Origin: Paramacrobiotus metropolitanus
Taxonomy: Eukaryota; Tardigrada; Eutardigrada; Parachela; Macrobiotidae
DNA: 64,000 bases
Direction: 5' to 3'
NCBI RefSeq assembly: GCF_019649055.1
Contig: NW_026570389.1
Coordinates: forward strand, 154,710-218,709
The translations under genes were made by a program, and so were the position numbers. The notes beneath the pieces were generated by a model that worked only from the letters and a program-made list of their open reading frames with translations, was not told where the DNA came from and ran no database searches. Shown here in pieces: positions 18,200 through 31,580 of the stretch. Each line of letters opens with the position of its first letter. The first letter of the stretch is position 1.

Positions 18200-18736
18200 G
18201 TCTCCTTTGATTAAGAATTCTGTTGATATTTTTGTGCTGTTTACTTATGTTTACGAGATCTCTTTATTCACATGTGAGATGGAATTTTGTGATGTTAAAA
18301 GGAGAATGAATCTCGATGTTTTGTTTTAACCACACAGACGAGCCATCAAGGATCCACAAGGAATTGGAAGTGGAGCCTCGAACGGAGCTCGGCATCCCTC
18401 CCAGAGGCATATGAGCGCAGGCGTACTCAGCGTACACCCCGCTTGGCAGTCTGTCGTGTTTTGTTGTTGCGCCCGCCTTAGCGTGGCAGCACCGTAGTGT
18501 TCTCAGCGCCACCGCATGGTGTGGCAGCTACGTGCGCTTGCTGTAGTCAGCAATGCAGAGTTGCCCATGGGGAATTTCTATCGAAATTCAGTGTTGATAT
18601 AAAATTCTAGCAATCGCGTCCTATTTTCGCTTTTCCATAGCGTAGGCGTTATAGCATTGCCAGATTTCTTTGGCAGACAGAGTTACGTCAACTCTGATTC
18701 TGCGACGTGAACCTTGCCAGGTTCCCGTCTTATAGC
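18200..18736 (+). other. Likely retroelement end or LTR, limits unresolved
   Basis: No frame is seen. A TATAAAAT word lies near 18,597. Sequence near 18,617-18,660 resembles sequence near 18,883-18,930 in direct orientation (both with TTTTCGCTTT and ATAG words). The 3' LTR may begin in this stretch, but with the 5' LTR outside the window this cannot be shown. Confidence 0.3.
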
Positions 18737-19196
18737 AAGTATGGGAGAACGTTCGGTGACGTCTACGCGCGCGCATCAAAGATGCCGCCCACGCGCATCT
18801 GTGGTACTGATCTTCACTTCGATCTTAAGCGCTGGCCTGCCTGTACGGCAGCTGCGTTAGCGACAAAAGAATAATTTTTATTCGCTCCAGTTTTCGCTTT
18901 ACATAGAGCGCCGACGCATTACTATTATTTTCCATGATTTTTAAATCCAAAATTCTCTGAACAGCAATTTTTCTGGCCCTACGAACCAGAAACAAAAATT
19001 ATGCCGTTCAGTGCTCAGAAGATACAGCGGAATTGACTTCAGCTTGCACTGAATCCGCGGATATGATCTGCCAACTGATAACCATGCGATGCAGCATATC
19101 CGCGATCCGAATTAGAGAAGATCCGTATCTCAGGTGCGCGATGGGCGGCATCTTTAATGTGCTCGCGTAGACGTCACCGAACGTTCTCCCATACTT
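18737..19196. mobile_element. 460-bp inverted-repeat element (foldback or MITE)
   Basis: The left end begins AAGTATGGGAGAACGTTCGG and the right end is its reverse complement. Arms of about 78 bp are nearly identical for the first 50 bases and then diverge. It has no coding capacity and no clear target duplication, so it could also be part of a larger structure at the retroelement's end. Confidence 0.6.
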
Positions 19197-20198
19197 ACTT
19201 TAGATGATTATTACACAAAAATAGTAATACTTACCGGAAATTGGAAAACAAAAATTTATTATTAAAAAACTGCACATTTTATTCTTTAAGGTGATGTAAG
19301 TCTCATATTTTGGTGAATATGCGCTGATTTCGACTTTACTGGTAAAGCAGTTAACGTTAACTATAATACAGTATAAGCCGTCGCATTTTAAGTTATAATT
19401 TCACTGAAATAGAAAAATTAATAATCAATAATTAGAATCGTTAATAATTAGATTTGGTGCTTAAAGAAAACGTTGAAACAAAGCATTGATTAAGAACTTT
19501 CTAAGCAAATAAGTAAAGACTTGTAAGGTATGCTCTACTCAGCACCGTTTTATTACTGTATTTATATTATTATGCCGCCGAGATTGCGGATATAATACTC
19601 GCTCTCCCGTAGATATACTCGAAAATTCTGCTAACTAAAACAAATTTTCCCATTACCTTCATTACAGTACATTCATTGTTTAAAATGAACGTAATTGGTT
19701 AAGTTGATGGATCCCATATTATGTAGATGATTCTTCTAAATCTTAACTACTCGTACGAAAATATTGTTGTTTAATTAAATTTTATGGTATAGCCGCAAGC
19801 CTGCCGCTAAAGGTGCGACTGTACAACATGTGCAGGTCAGCTTGAATGAATTACCGCACACTGCAAACTGAACCCATCATCTGACTATTTTGTACTGAAT
19901 TGCTGAATGATAAACGTGTAAGCCGAGCCTATTACGATAGAACTACCTGATAAGGGAATCGCAAAATACGGCTGTGTTTTTTATGAGTTTAGTCTCGCTG
20001 ATTCCATCAGTTATTTCCAGAGAATTCTGCGTATCATACCGAAGATGCGAAACGCCTCTAATTCGAAGAGGGACGAATAAAACAGCCGGAAAGAATAAAG
20101 CTGGAAAAAGCAGAGAACTGCTCGACACATGACCGTTACTTCCGGCGATCCTGGTTGGTTAGGCGAAAACGCTGCGGTTATTGTCGGCAATTGGACAC
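19197..20198. other. AT-rich intergenic stretch
   Basis: I see no gene or recognisable repeat; only short shadow frames. Confidence 0.5.
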
Positions 20199-21150
20199 CT
20201 ACCCGTTGTTCATCGACGGCGTGTAGTGTACGTAAGCGGATTGGACGAACCACTCGGTCCGATGGACATCGGTGCGCAGCCAGCACTCCACCCGCGCCGA
20301 CCGCGGAATACCGTCCTCCCGCACAAAGACCATCAGCTTGGAGGCGCAGAAGGTATCCGGCGCTCCGGGCGCTGACGCGTTGGCCATGACGTCGACATGG
20401 AGACCGGAGGGCCCGCCGCCGTTAATGCGTACAGGGGGGTATAGGGCGCCGACACGAACTGCCCGTCCACCTTCCAGATGAAACGCAGTTCGCTGTGCAT
20501 CCGGCTGCAGTTCACGCGGCCGGTACACGTCATGGAGAAGCTCCCGTTAGACGTGGTCACGTTGTGCAGAGGCGCCACAAAGGCGTCGGCGGCCGCGCGC
20601 AGCTCCGGCAGCAGGTGGAAGGTGCCGACGTGGCACAGGATGCCGCCGTCGACGCCGCAGGGAATAAGACAGTCGACCGTCCCCCCGGAGTCGCGGGTCA
20701 CATTGTGGGTGGCTGGTGTTCCCGCTGGAGGTCTGCCGGTAGCCGTGACCTTTGGGGGAGGTCCACGGCACGGCGCCGGCACGGATGGTGTTGTTCTGAT
20801 GGCGCCAGATGAGCTGCTGCGCCGATGCCAAAGTGTCGTCCGAACAGACAAACTGCGCCACGCCCCCCAGCGGGGCCCGGACGATCTGGGACGGAGGGTG
20901 TGTGACGTACGGCGGTCCCTCCAGCTCGGGCAGGGTAACGACGTTGCCGGTCATGGCGGATTCGGCACGCTGCACCGCCTCGGCTACACGCTCAACTGCC
21001 GCAAGACGAATATAACTATAACTCGCTGAATACAGTGTAATGTACGCCCTTACGGGTGGTAGGTTTCGTTGGCCCGACTGGATCGCCGCATTCCGATGCG
21101 CTGACTATTATTCCCAGTAAGAGGATGCTGTAACGAATCCTGCTCATCAT
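20199..21150 (-). pseudogene. Decayed secreted two-domain Ig-like gene, copy 1
   Basis: Exon 1 (21,150-21,054) encodes a signal peptide (MMSRIRYSILLLGIIVSASE). A 58-bp GT..AG intron follows, phase 1, and exon 2 starts at 20,995. Exon 2 has Ig-type marks: FVCSDD (first Cys), IWRHQNN (Trp), DSGGTVDCLIPC (second Cys), then a second domain with FSMTCTGRVNC, FCASKL and VECWLR, ending FVQSAYVHYTP. Compared with the intact copy at 47,744-49,163, an 8-base deletion after NTSH and a single-base change near 20,430 put it in three frames, so it is probably a pseudogene unless these are assembly errors. The codons for SPKGHGY contain a TGACCTTT box (20,746, reversed). Function of the family is unknown; secreted Ig proteins often bind proteins or surfaces. 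Confidence 0.8.
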
Positions 21151-23499
21151 TGTCCTGCGGGGTGTGCTCCACCTCTTTAAGAGCCTTCGAAATGGTCGAC
21201 CGTTGCGAGATGCTAACAGGCAGGTAAATGTTTAGTATCAGCCTCAACGCGGAACAGCAAGCAAAAATAATGCGTGAGGCGTGTCTGGCATTGAGTCGAA
21301 TGTTGGACGGTGGATGAGTGCGGCAGAAACAGCTGCTAGGGCAACCGCGTGCCTAGGCAATAATTGTGTGTGCCTAAAAAAGAAACCAGGGAAGAATACC
21401 GACTGACGGCGGCTGTGCCCTGTCCTCTACGTACATAATAATGTATACTAGTACAGTAAACAGTTCAATTGCGATGACATGATTATGCACCGTCTAAAAA
21501 TATCAGTCTGTGATAGAGATTAACGATCTTTACTGTAACGCTCACGATACACACTGAATCGTTCAATCGCTAATCGGACTGTGAATTGTCCAGAAAACGG
21601 TGAATTATGCCTCTGTAGTTGCCATTCGAATGGTTACAGCAAAAATAGAACGACCGGACCCGGAACGGTCATATGATCAGTCTGTTTCGCGATGATTAGC
21701 GGCCGTCAGCTCCTTTTAGTCAGGTGAAGATCAAAGGCTAGAACGAATGCCGTGCGTTTTGTGAATCCCCCTTCCTACACGGACGTAACCTTTGCTCAAT
21801 AAGATTATTAACAGCAAGATAATCAATAACGTTACACGTTTGCTGTATTCTCCCCCACCAACCATATACAGCCTTATTCTATTAAAAATTACTTTTCTCT
21901 TATCCGACAGATTACTTTAATTTCTGCGTTCCCGGCTGCGTGAGTCTCATAAAAACTGAAAGGGTTTAGCATGCATCTGTTGTCTAGTAGAGCATCGCAC
22001 AGATGCCGGTAGAGTTATACAGTAATTCAAGTTGTTTCTGTTAATTCTTTGTTTATTTATATAATTTAGTTTAATTAATTTTTTCTCCTGTTTCAGATGA
22101 GGAGAAATGTACGGATCATCAATCTGGACAATCAAAGTGTAGAAGTCCTGCTGTGCAACCTTGCCCCGTAATTTCTATCGCATTAACCCAGCGACATATT
22201 CAAATTAACAGGTTACGCCAAATTTCATACTTATATGGCCAAGCCACACTACTCTGTAGTACTTCTATAGACCTAGATGCCGTCTTTAGTTTTTATGCTT
22301 CCTAAAAGGGCCGCATTAAAAACAAATTCACAATATGCCAGTCACTCGAAATAGTACCTGAAAAAAAGCCGAGCAAAGCTTACGGACAAAATTTTTTTCC
22401 GCCGTTTGCAAGCACCTTTGAGCAGGACTGGTTTTCGTTTTGAAACACCAGAAGTATAGACCTATGCCACAAGTTCCAACCACCAGCCTCAGGCTTATAA
22501 AAATCATATCTTTGGTCAGTAGGTTGCATCCAGCGGTTTGTTTGTTTTATTGGAGACTACTCAATGAGAGTAATTTAAATTTAATCGACCGAAGCGTAGC
22601 GAAGGTCTTTTATGTTCAGCGGTTATGAAAAATGTCCGTCGGTCACCGTCACTAAATGCACCGTCATTTTACACTGGCGGTAGAGTCACAATCAGAATTA
22701 ACGCATGAAGACTGTCATGCCGACTGCCTGGGGTGCCATTCTGAAACCCCATTTTCTGCCAGTTTTCAACAACCAAAACCAGATGGCGCATGTTTTGCGT
22801 CCGAACCGACAGTAACTTATTCCGTTTGCGTAATGAAAAGGATCTGTCGAAAGTGCACCCGCCCGGGTATTCACAACCCTTCCTGGGCAATGGGGCTGCA
22901 GGCGACACACGTTTTTAACGGACTGTGGTCATCTATGATTCAACTCTTAGGAGCCGCATTAGACGTTTTCGAATAAAGCGTTGTCAGTAGTACCTTGTTG
23001 ATTTATTTTCGGTTTAATTATACATTCAATAATTAGCTAATTAGCAAACCTACGAGTGGTCAGAAAGTTCAAAATTATCGATTTTCGCGCATCTGTTGCT
23101 CTTAATTAACTTAAGAAACAAGCTCAAATTATGTTTTTATTGCTGTTTTAAAGTCCTTTATTGCTTATTACGTTATGGGATAACGATTAACTGCCGCCGA
23201 TCGCTGGAAAAAAATCTCAAACACCTTGTCGCCTCCAGACATCAATACCCATCAACGGGTTAATAACGCCACTTCTGGCGGAAATAGTGATCAACAATAA
23301 GTTTTATACAAAGCTTACTTTTGTATGCAAATCACTTACATCTAATTTTAATTAACAAATGTTTTACGCCTGGTACATATAAAAAGCTGAATTTCGAAAC
23401 GAAACACATGTGCAATACAGGTTAGGTTATGTTACTATGCACTAGTTAGTTTATATAAACCTTCGGAAGTTTAGCTCTGTGGTTGTTCTTATTGCAACG
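21151..23499. other. Intergenic, with a short dispersed repeat
   Basis: No gene is supported. A 36-base word at 22,583-22,618, starting AATCGACCGAAGCG, recurs at 24,276-24,311 with three differences. The sequence upstream of copy 1 shares a GTTAGCATC..CAACGG block with the other Ig-like genes (see promoter entry). Confidence 0.5.
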
Positions 23500-23890
23500 T
23501 CCAAGGTCACCGTCAACTCCCAGCGGGACGCATGGACTGTGCTGATCGGTGGCACCGTGCAAATAGCCCGCTCGCGGCATCTTCAAGCTTAATTGGGCAG
23601 GATAGCAAATGGGACGACGCTCCTGTCATTATCCTTGGGTTTGATCAGCAATTGTTTGTCGCGATGTTGTTCCTGGAAGGATCTGCTTTGTTGAATGGCC
23701 TCCTTACAAATAACCGGTAGTGCGGGGGTAAAAAGCGCCGTTTTCGGCAACGCAGAAATGTGCAGATCATGAGTAGTGTGCGCTGCATGGCCTCCCGATC
23801 CGAGGAAGACTTGATACGTTCTGGCTTACCAGTTGTTTGAGGAGGTACGCCTCGTCGAACAACTTATCAACCAGAACTACTTTCCGGAAT
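23500..23890 (+). repeat. Interspersed repeat family, copy A (internally deleted)
   Basis: Begins AAGGTCACCGTCAACTCCCA and matches copies B (40,180-41,285) and C (57,278-58,450) through the words TCGGTGGCA, CCCGCGGCATC, CGCGATGTTGTT and ATAACCGGT. Its end, CGTCGAACAACTTAT, matches the end region of B (near 41,150), so about 0.7 kb of the family's middle is missing here. Confidence 0.65.
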
Positions 23891-24469
23891 TTATAAATTT
23901 CTAATGTTCCAGAATTTCTAAGTATTTCTAAATAATTCTAAATATTTCGAGCCGGCCCCGCTGCGCGGGGCCGTTACCCCTAATTTTTTTAGCTTCTAGG
24001 GTTTCGAAAGTTAAAAATATCTAGAAATAATACCTAAATATCTTGCTGTCCGAAGTGTCTGTATATCTATACTGCATCTAAAAACCGGGCCCGTGGTCCG
24101 TTCAGAGTATTCGTTATTCACTTCGCTGCGTAATGCTGGTGGTAGCTTGTGCAGTTATCGTACTTACCTACGTTGCTCTGTGCCAGTATATTCAAATACA
24201 TTTAAACACTTAAATACCCAGATAGCTAAAAGTTCATAAAAATAGATTAAAAAGACAGAAAAGTCTTCAAAAAATAATCGACCGAAGCGAAGCAAAGGTC
24301 TTCTATGTTCAAGAAAACTGGGATTTCGTCGGTCACGTCGGTCATGTCGGTCACGCTTCAATAATTTTAAATAAAATCTGGAAGAACACACCGGAAATAT
24401 TAAATAAAAAATACTTTTGCAAAAAACAATGCATTTTTAAAACATTTTCAAAACAAACTCAGCAAATAG

Positions 24470-25216
24470 TTTATTAGATTATTATCACCCCACAGTCGCG
24501 ATATACGGTCCGGTATACGATACGGTGAGACACCGTATCGTGACCGTACCGTTGATAAGTTGGAGTGATCGCAACGCGCAGACGGTAAACGATACGGTCC
24601 AATCCTGCCTCTGACGTGAAACATGCTGCGGTTCTAATCGGTTTTAAGACTTTGTCAGATGGTAACAATCGTTCTGTTGAAAACTCGATGAAAACTAAAA
24701 TGCTAAAACATTTTTCGATACCAAAACGGCCAGATTTAACAGCCCATGAATCTTTCTACAAGCATTTAAATTTTAACACAGGCGCCTATGGAGTCTAAAT
24801 AACAGCTCGCGCAGAGTACTCCAACGGCTCCGTAAGCTTTGCATGCTAAATTTACATGGCTGCAGAATAGTTCGTTTTTAGATAAGCTGCACTCGCTTGG
24901 TATCAAAAAATTGCTTAGAATTTTATCTTTCTTCCAATATCCTTTCTGATGAATCTAGAACAATTAAAATCTACCAGAACAATTTTAAAGCTGCATGATT
25001 TGGAAGCTGCACACGTTGTGCATCATGCCACTGCCACCGAGGGTGGTTGCTGAATCGCAGATGTCAACGGTAGGCATTACGATATCTCAGCCTTCTACCG
25101 TCAATTCTACCGTCAAACGGTCCGGTAAGGGTACGCCGTGATGACGTAGAAGAGCCTATCGTATATCGTACCGTCTATCGTAGGCCCATTTTGTGTTGCG
25201 ATAAGAATCTAATAAA
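24470..25216. mobile_element. Probable MITE or DNA transposon remnant, 747 bp
   Basis: Ends TTTATTAGATT(A/C)TTATC form a 17-bp inverted repeat with one mismatch. Inside, both ends are rich in ACGGT and GATACG words, including a perfect 10-bp-arm palindrome at 24,518-24,540. A 60-codon frame (24,616-24,798) with KMLKHFSIPKRPDL is not recognised. No clean target duplication is seen, so the family is unknown. Confidence 0.5.
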
Positions 25217-28200
25217 TTTGGTTTCCCGCTTCGCTACGGTATTTTAGTGCAAGCCAACAGCGGTGCACTTTCCTAGTTTTAAGTAGAGGCTCCGCATATC
25301 ACCTTTTACCACCGATGGCTCCTAATACCACCGTTCATACCACCTTTGGCTCCTAGTACCACATTCTGCACACCACTTTTGACTCCGCATACCACCATTT
25401 ATTTAACATTTGCTTGTGTCTATCCATTTTCATTAAATTTTTTAATATCTGGAATAATTGAATGGTTAGCGTTCGCAGCTACATCCATATCCACGCTGCG
25501 TTTCGTGGATATGCAATCATAGTCCGGGTTGACAATTCTTTTGGCCTGTCGTCCGGCGCGTCTTTTTGGTGGCATGTCTTTTTTTTTCGTCCGGCGCGTC
25601 TTTTTTCTCAAAGCAGTCTTTTTCGAAGGCATTTGCCGGTATATGATGTGTCTGCCGGGCTTTTTTTGTGGAAAAGGTCATATGCAAATGCCGCAGCAAA
25701 TAATTTAGCTTATCACTTTTATTAAAAGTTCCAAAAAAGTTAATTGTGGTATGTGGAGCCAAACGTGGTGTGCAAAAGGTGGTATTATAATAATGGAGTT
25801 TATTGTCCTTGCACGGAGCATTTGCCCCCTCTAGGCTTTAGACAGTGACACAGTGGATAGTAAACATGACGAAACTGTTCCGAACAACATAAAGTAGTCA
25901 TAACGTAGAAACATCGTTAACTGATAACATCAGAACATGAAGGTCAGTACGCAACAAACAATAGAGCGAGACTCTCGTTAACAGATAACAGCCCAAGAAA
26001 AGAAGGAAAGAAAGTGGTTACTTTCGTTTCGGTTGCGGTAAGTGAATGTTACTGTGGAAAAACAAAAAAGGGAGGGAGGCGATCGCGCTGGGGTCGATGC
26101 ATAAAACCAAAACCCACGTACATTAATTTTAAAGTTTTCAAAAGATTTCCGGAAATTTTCAAAATAAAATCGTGGGAAAAAGGAAAGCAAGGACACTTAC
26201 GCACGTAATCGCCAAAGGTGTTGTCACTGTTGAACCAAAGGTGTTGTCACTGTTGTGAAAGGTGGTACTAGGAGCAGAAAATGGTATAAATGTATTGAGC
26301 GACAGGTTGTTTTCGAGGTATGCAGAATGAAAGAAATTACAAAATATACTTCGTGCAGCAATAAATAGATTTTGAGAAATACTTCAATTGTAAAACCCCA
26401 GCAAAGCCATCAGTGAAAATATTTCAAACGTGTAGAAATGCGGACAACTTTCAAGCTTTCCGGTTGAATTCGATTAGTTTTATAAAAACTGTGAAAACTT
26501 TCGTAATTTTTCTTATTGTTTGTCTTTTTCACGTTTTTAATGTGACTTGATATCGACAAGCTAGCCAACTCAAACTTGAATTTTTGGTACGACAGAATAA
26601 ACAGATAGCATTTAAGCGGTGACAAAACAGATGGAGTGGGATCATTTAGACGATGCCCATAAAAAACCATGGAGCCGATATTTCAGCGCAGAATTAAGGA
26701 AAATGACCCGGCACATGCGTCAAAAATGAGATACATACACTAAAACTTTCGCTTTCGCGCACTCCGAATACCTTTTTTGTAACACTTCATGTCATTCTAA
26801 AGCTAAATGATTTGTGTACACTCTTCTGAAAACCGTCTGCGTGCGTAACATCCGGTTGCCGCGCAGGGGGTCGAGTCGAAATATTTAGAAAAGACGCGGT
26901 CGACGAGCTTGATGATAGATGAGTCCGTGAACTCTGCCTTTCCGTTAACCGGTTCCTTCGTCGCTGGTTAAAATGGTTCGCTGGCTCGGTGACCGCCGAA
27001 TGTAGATAATTAATTCTCCCAATTCCGCTACCGCGGCGTCCAGCCACTGTAGTGTGAGGCCAAGCTGGTGTGCCTTCTGGGCAACCTCCACCCGAGCATT
27101 CTGGCAACCAGCTTCCCGATTCGTTGTGTGGATTTTTAGGATGTACGTATATTGCAAGGAGTATATATACTTCGTTGACGCAAACAAACCATACGACTGG
27201 ACTATGGTTCAGTCGTACGATATGTTCGCGTCAACGGTTTCTTTCGTGTACCGCTCCACGCTTCTTATAACCTGGTTCATAAACGCACTTCGCGAATTTC
27301 TAGCGATTTCTCCACCCGAACCATATTTTTCTCTGTTATCTGATTTTTCCTAGATTTCCAGCTCTTTTCCCATGCGAATTAGGAACTCATCCGTGACTCG
27401 TGCGTTGCGGTTTTGCAAGCGTCTGTGACAAACTTTTACAATGCTGCGAAATGGTTACCACCTGCTTGTCGGTATAATTCTTGTTACTAACAATAATAAT
27501 GCCGATAATCAGGTAATATTATTAGGAATACCCTCCGGGATAACAGTGATATTCCCAGTGTGATACTCATGGTAACTAGTAATCAGATGGACGGTAAAGG
27601 ATGAACGGTAACCGAGGATTCGTGAAGTTGGAATTAGTCTAAGTTAACCTGAACGCAACAACTGTGTTAATTCAATTAAATTAAATTAAACAATTTAAAG
27701 CGAAAAGCACTTTAAAGCAGTAAAGTAAAGTCGAGTAGAGTGCCCGCGTTTAACTGCGTAAATGACGAGATGCGGGAGGTGTAAATCCCTGGTTTACCGG
27801 CGCTAATCTGTGTTATGCTGGAATCAGGGGAATTAGACCGGCATAATAATAAGACACAGTGCGTTTAATTTGTAGCTCTTACTCCCGTGACGGATCGATC
27901 ACATGAATCGGCATAATTCGCATCCAGGATCGATCAGTAAAGGTTGCATACAATGCGAGCAAGAAAGGAAGCTACGGGTTTAGGGTATGCGTTTAGAGAA
28001 GACAGCGAAAACCGGTTTGTACAGCTCGTACGCGCACAGACAGCCACACTCATACGTGTGTAAGTGAATGCGAGCGGATTAACCCACTCACACGCACATG
28101 TGCCGATCGATCGATACAGCGAGGCAGCATTCCGCTTGCGCTTTCTGGCAGCACTGAAATCCTCTGTCTTCGGTCTATTTATAGTCACAACAGAGAGACT

Positions 28201-30174
28201 GCATTGATCAATCAGCCTCAGCGGGCAAAAAAGGCTGTTCGCAGGCTTTTTAACATACACCGTAGCCTCCTCATTTAGTCAGATTGTATGTATGCTGATA
28301 TGCTCGTGTAACGAGAAACAGACTGCTTAATTCGCAAAAAAAGTTATTTAGGATTTTATAACACTATCAAAAATTTCGAAATTTGAACTCGAATTAGGAG
28401 ACATTTATTTATTTTCCAAAAAATAAGAACGTAGGGATATGTTGATATCGAATAACAAGGTGATAGAGTGAAGACATTGCCGGTTGCGCAACCGCGGCTG
28501 CAGGTTAAACATATACCTGAAATACCGATGACGATGGCGCAGGAGAACAAACACTCCGCTTTCACGACGGCGCCGCTGCTGGGGCACGATTGGGCGTGAA
28601 GCTCAAGCATTCTGTCCGTCTTTCAATTGTTTTCATGGCAGTTTGTATTTGCATCCGGAGACTGTGATCTGCAAATTACAGATTATTTATGTAAACTGTC
28701 GTCGATCAACCGTGAAGATAACTGATACTTGCATCACATGCTAAAAAGTTTTAAGGGTTTGTACAGATTACGCTCCACTACTGTACATACAGATATGTTG
28801 TGATCTTTTCCCCACTTCCACCGTCGCTACCGTAGGCACAGTAGCTTTCCTGGTTTGAGCTGATAAGTTTGGACAAATAGCTATTGCAGCTTATAAGCCT
28901 TTTGCCAAATTTTGTACAACTAAACTGCTTGAAACTGCAAAAAGCTGTAATTTCCGGCGGTAGGGCAAAAAGCTGTAATTTCCGGAGGTAGCTTATAAGT
29001 CGATAGTTACGGTACACTGCACAACCGGTATTCGATAGAACCAGATTTATAAATTGAAAATCTTATTTATTAGAGCTCTGAAAGTGTGCTGTTACTACAC
29101 TTATCACACGTTGAAAATGATACGAGAACTAGGGTAGAAATTAGAACAGCAAATGCATGTAGAATGTTCGCGGCAAGTGCAACATAGCGAAAATTGCTTG
29201 AATTCATGCACGGAGCACAGTGCGTATATTGGACTTGCATTTTTCCGTATACCACACTCTGTGGTGCAAATCTATCGGGCGGATACAGTACTGCAGTCTC
29301 AAGGCATTTTGCGCTTCCGTTTGTTTACCTTGTTTACCTTCCCGATATTTCAAAATTATTTATCCCACACCATTAAATGGAGCCAATGGGTGTTTATATG
29401 GGCGAGAGGGTGCTGTTAACTCTTCTAAGGGCTGCTTAATTAAATCACGGGCGGCTTAAATTTCCGGGGAGAGCTTCTAAATCAATTGTTTCGGTATGCT
29501 GGCAGTCGGTATATGCGGATTTCGCAACGTATTTAACGTCGACGAGGTACTAAGCATAAAACAATTACATAAAGCGATACGGCCTTTGATAACTGACCAA
29601 CGGAAGGATGTAATGAATAAGGTATGCAACGTCCGTTCCGCGGCCAATAGAGGCTGCTGCTGGCTGTATCGTTGAGGCTGGGTGCCGCAAACATTCCGTT
29701 ATCCATGGTATCGTTGACCCAAATGATATCACTCTGTGACATGCGTTTTTCGGATGTTATGGATGGGTGGAGCCTGTTCCGCCAGTCTGCAACGAACGCC
29801 AGTACAGCAAACCGGGCACAGATAACAACAGTCGATCGTGTGGAGCTGGCCCGTGTAAGTACGTAGTACTAATACTAAAGTAGGTTCCTGTATCTGATGC
29901 GCCTGTATGTTTTTTATATTCGTAAACCAACAGTGAAAGAGATCAGCTATAAATTTGTAGATGATCCTATACGTGTATTTTGACATTGGAAATATTCAGA
30001 CGTAGATCCATAAAATCATGGAAAATGTATGAAAATTCATGAACAAAGCAAGGGAACAGCTGGTACGGTGCGAAAGCAAGGCTAGTCCCCAAGTTTAACA
30101 AAACGTCTGCCGGTCGGCCGTAATTAACATCACAGCTCCACATAAATCGGTGTGAAGCATTCATGCTATATAGT
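25217..30174. other. Intergenic, no firm gene
   Basis: Holds a duplicated CGTCCGGCGCGTCTTTT word near 25,550-25,605, a pair of CAAAGGTGTTGTCACTGTTG words near 26,213-26,250, and a tandem pair of about 28 bases near 28,935-28,992 (AAAAAGCTGTAATTTCCGG). Shadow frames only, apart from the weak exon candidate at 26,945-27,100. Confidence 0.5.
26945..27100 (-). CDS. Possible terminal exon, unrecognised
   Basis: After an acceptor-like TTGCCAG a 52-codon frame reads as a smooth amphipathic helix (VEVAQKAHQLGLTLQWLDAA) and ends in a stop. Composition is protein-like, unlike the AT-rich surroundings. No partner exon is visible, so it could be chance or a remnant. Confidence 0.2.
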   Translation of the reverse strand, partial: NARVEVAQKAHQLGLTLQWLDAAVAELGELIIYIRRSPSQRTILTSDEGTG

Positions 30175-30450
30175 TCATGCCGATTTATTGGAGCAAGTGC
30201 AAAACATTTGCTTAATATCCAGCTCATTTTCCGATTTTCGTCTGTGTGCTGCTTCTCTGGGAACATTTACTGATTTTCTGTCACCGGTAAATATATGAAA
30301 TTCCAACATTTACGTTTTGATAACAATTTTTCTGTCGGCGTAAATGGATATTTCGATTAATTTACCTGTCGGTAGCTCGTCGGATACTGATAGAACACAT
30401 TGTGGCATAAAGTACCAAACTAAAGCAAAAAATATCAATCCGCGAAACAT
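30175..30450 (-). CDS. Candidate small secreted peptide, two exons
   Basis: Exon 1 (30,450-30,366) starts with ATG and encodes a strong signal peptide (MFRGLIFFALVWYFMPQCVL) followed by a GTAAAT donor. A 96-bp intron ends in a CAG, and exon 2 (30,269-30,175) continues in phase as VNVPREAAHRRKSENE, ending FCTCSNKSA. The predicted product is 59 residues with a CxC near its end. An alternative continuous frame upstream-to-downstream (29,967-30,266) also exists, so exon 2 is uncertain; the signal exon is the better-supported part. Confidence 0.35.
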
Positions 30451-31397
30451 TTTGAGCAGACGGAAGGAAGTCTAAGTGTGAATTGCGAGTGTGCGTACTG
30501 TCTTTAATAAAATGGGCTTGAAAAGGCGTAATCGATTATGCTACCTTAAACTCTTAAGCCGTCTTTGATTGTCGATAGGCGATAGCTACCGATCTGCGAT
30601 GCGATATTTTATCTTGACGCAATAATCTCCTTTGCATAAGCTCAGAGACTGCATGTGGCGCGGGACAATATCGGTGTTGGTGCTGCTGTATACCGGTAAT
30701 TTGTAAATGACGGTTGTACCACATGCCGTACGTAGTGGATTACAGAACATTAATTTTTATTATACTTAGCGGAGGTGCAAATATTCAGTTTTACCATACC
30801 GGCATAATATGTATGTCTCCATAGCTTGATATGCGTAGCTTTACCTATCGAAGTACAGATACATACTTAGGTACTTAGAAGTTACAATAAATCTGGAAAC
30901 TTTCCATATCAATAATACTTTATAGCAATGCTTTGTATCCGCATACACTGACCGATGGCATTGAATGAAATCTGAAGGATATACATGTCTTAAATTGTGG
31001 GAGCGGTTCTAAGCGAAAGATAGCTTTTTACCTATTTCCCGTTCCCAGCAAGTAATTTTGGAGATTTCGTTTACATTCGATGGCATTACACCGAAACAGC
31101 AGTAAATTTCTGCGCAGTAGTTTTAATATGTCTGTTTTGGGCCTGGTAGAGACGTACACCGGTATTGGAATTGCAGAGCTGGGCATTTGCACCTACACGT
31201 AAAACAATTACAGTAAGTTAACGAAGTCTGACTCGCGATAACCTGAAGCGGCATCGTAACGAGCCGCCTAACGCTTATTGAATGATCCACTGTATACTGG
31301 AGTTTCCACAAAACAACTGGCCAACCTAAAATTACTCTGAAACACTGATGATTTTAGCCAAAGATTGCTGCTCCCAGACTGATCGTAAACCTCAGGG

Positions 31398-31405
31398 TAT
31401 AAATA
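31398..31405 (+). promoter_or_regulatory. TATA box of thyroglobulin-type-1-like gene 1
   Basis: TATAAATA preceded by GGG lies 176 bases before the ATG at 31,581, a plausible distance for a promoter with a 5' UTR of about 150 bases. Confidence 0.45.
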
Positions 31406-31580
31406 GACAAGCACGACGCTTTAAGCGCCGCGAGAGTTACAGTACAGCATTTCTTAAAAACACAAGACATCCAGACAATCGAGACACATTCAGTATTGCA
31501 ATTTCAACTGAGCGCTATACGATTTTTGTGACATAATTTTTTAAAAATTTCCTTATTTATTTACTTGCATAGAAATCAGA

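Larger units (their letters stand above)
1..18200 (+). mobile_element. Giant Ty3/gypsy-type LTR retroelement (5' end outside window)
   Basis: Frames run in the order protease, reverse transcriptase, RNase H, integrase, which is the Ty3/gypsy (Metaviridae) order. Five more long frames follow integrase, so the visible part alone is about 18 kb, against 5-10 kb for most of the family. None of the extra frames shows a signal peptide or membrane segment, so none looks like an envelope gene. The 5' LTR and leader lie beyond base 1, so the 3' LTR cannot be found by comparison and the right limit (about 18,200, possibly up to 19,200) is approximate. The visible part looks largely whole, with perhaps a handful of interruptions between frames, some of which may be natural. 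Long open frames suggest it is young; no LTR pair is available to date it. Confidence 0.9.

Noticed and set aside
25420-25762. Lys/Arg-rich minus-strand frames
   Set aside because: They translate a duplicated T-rich low-complexity tract and show no conserved domain.
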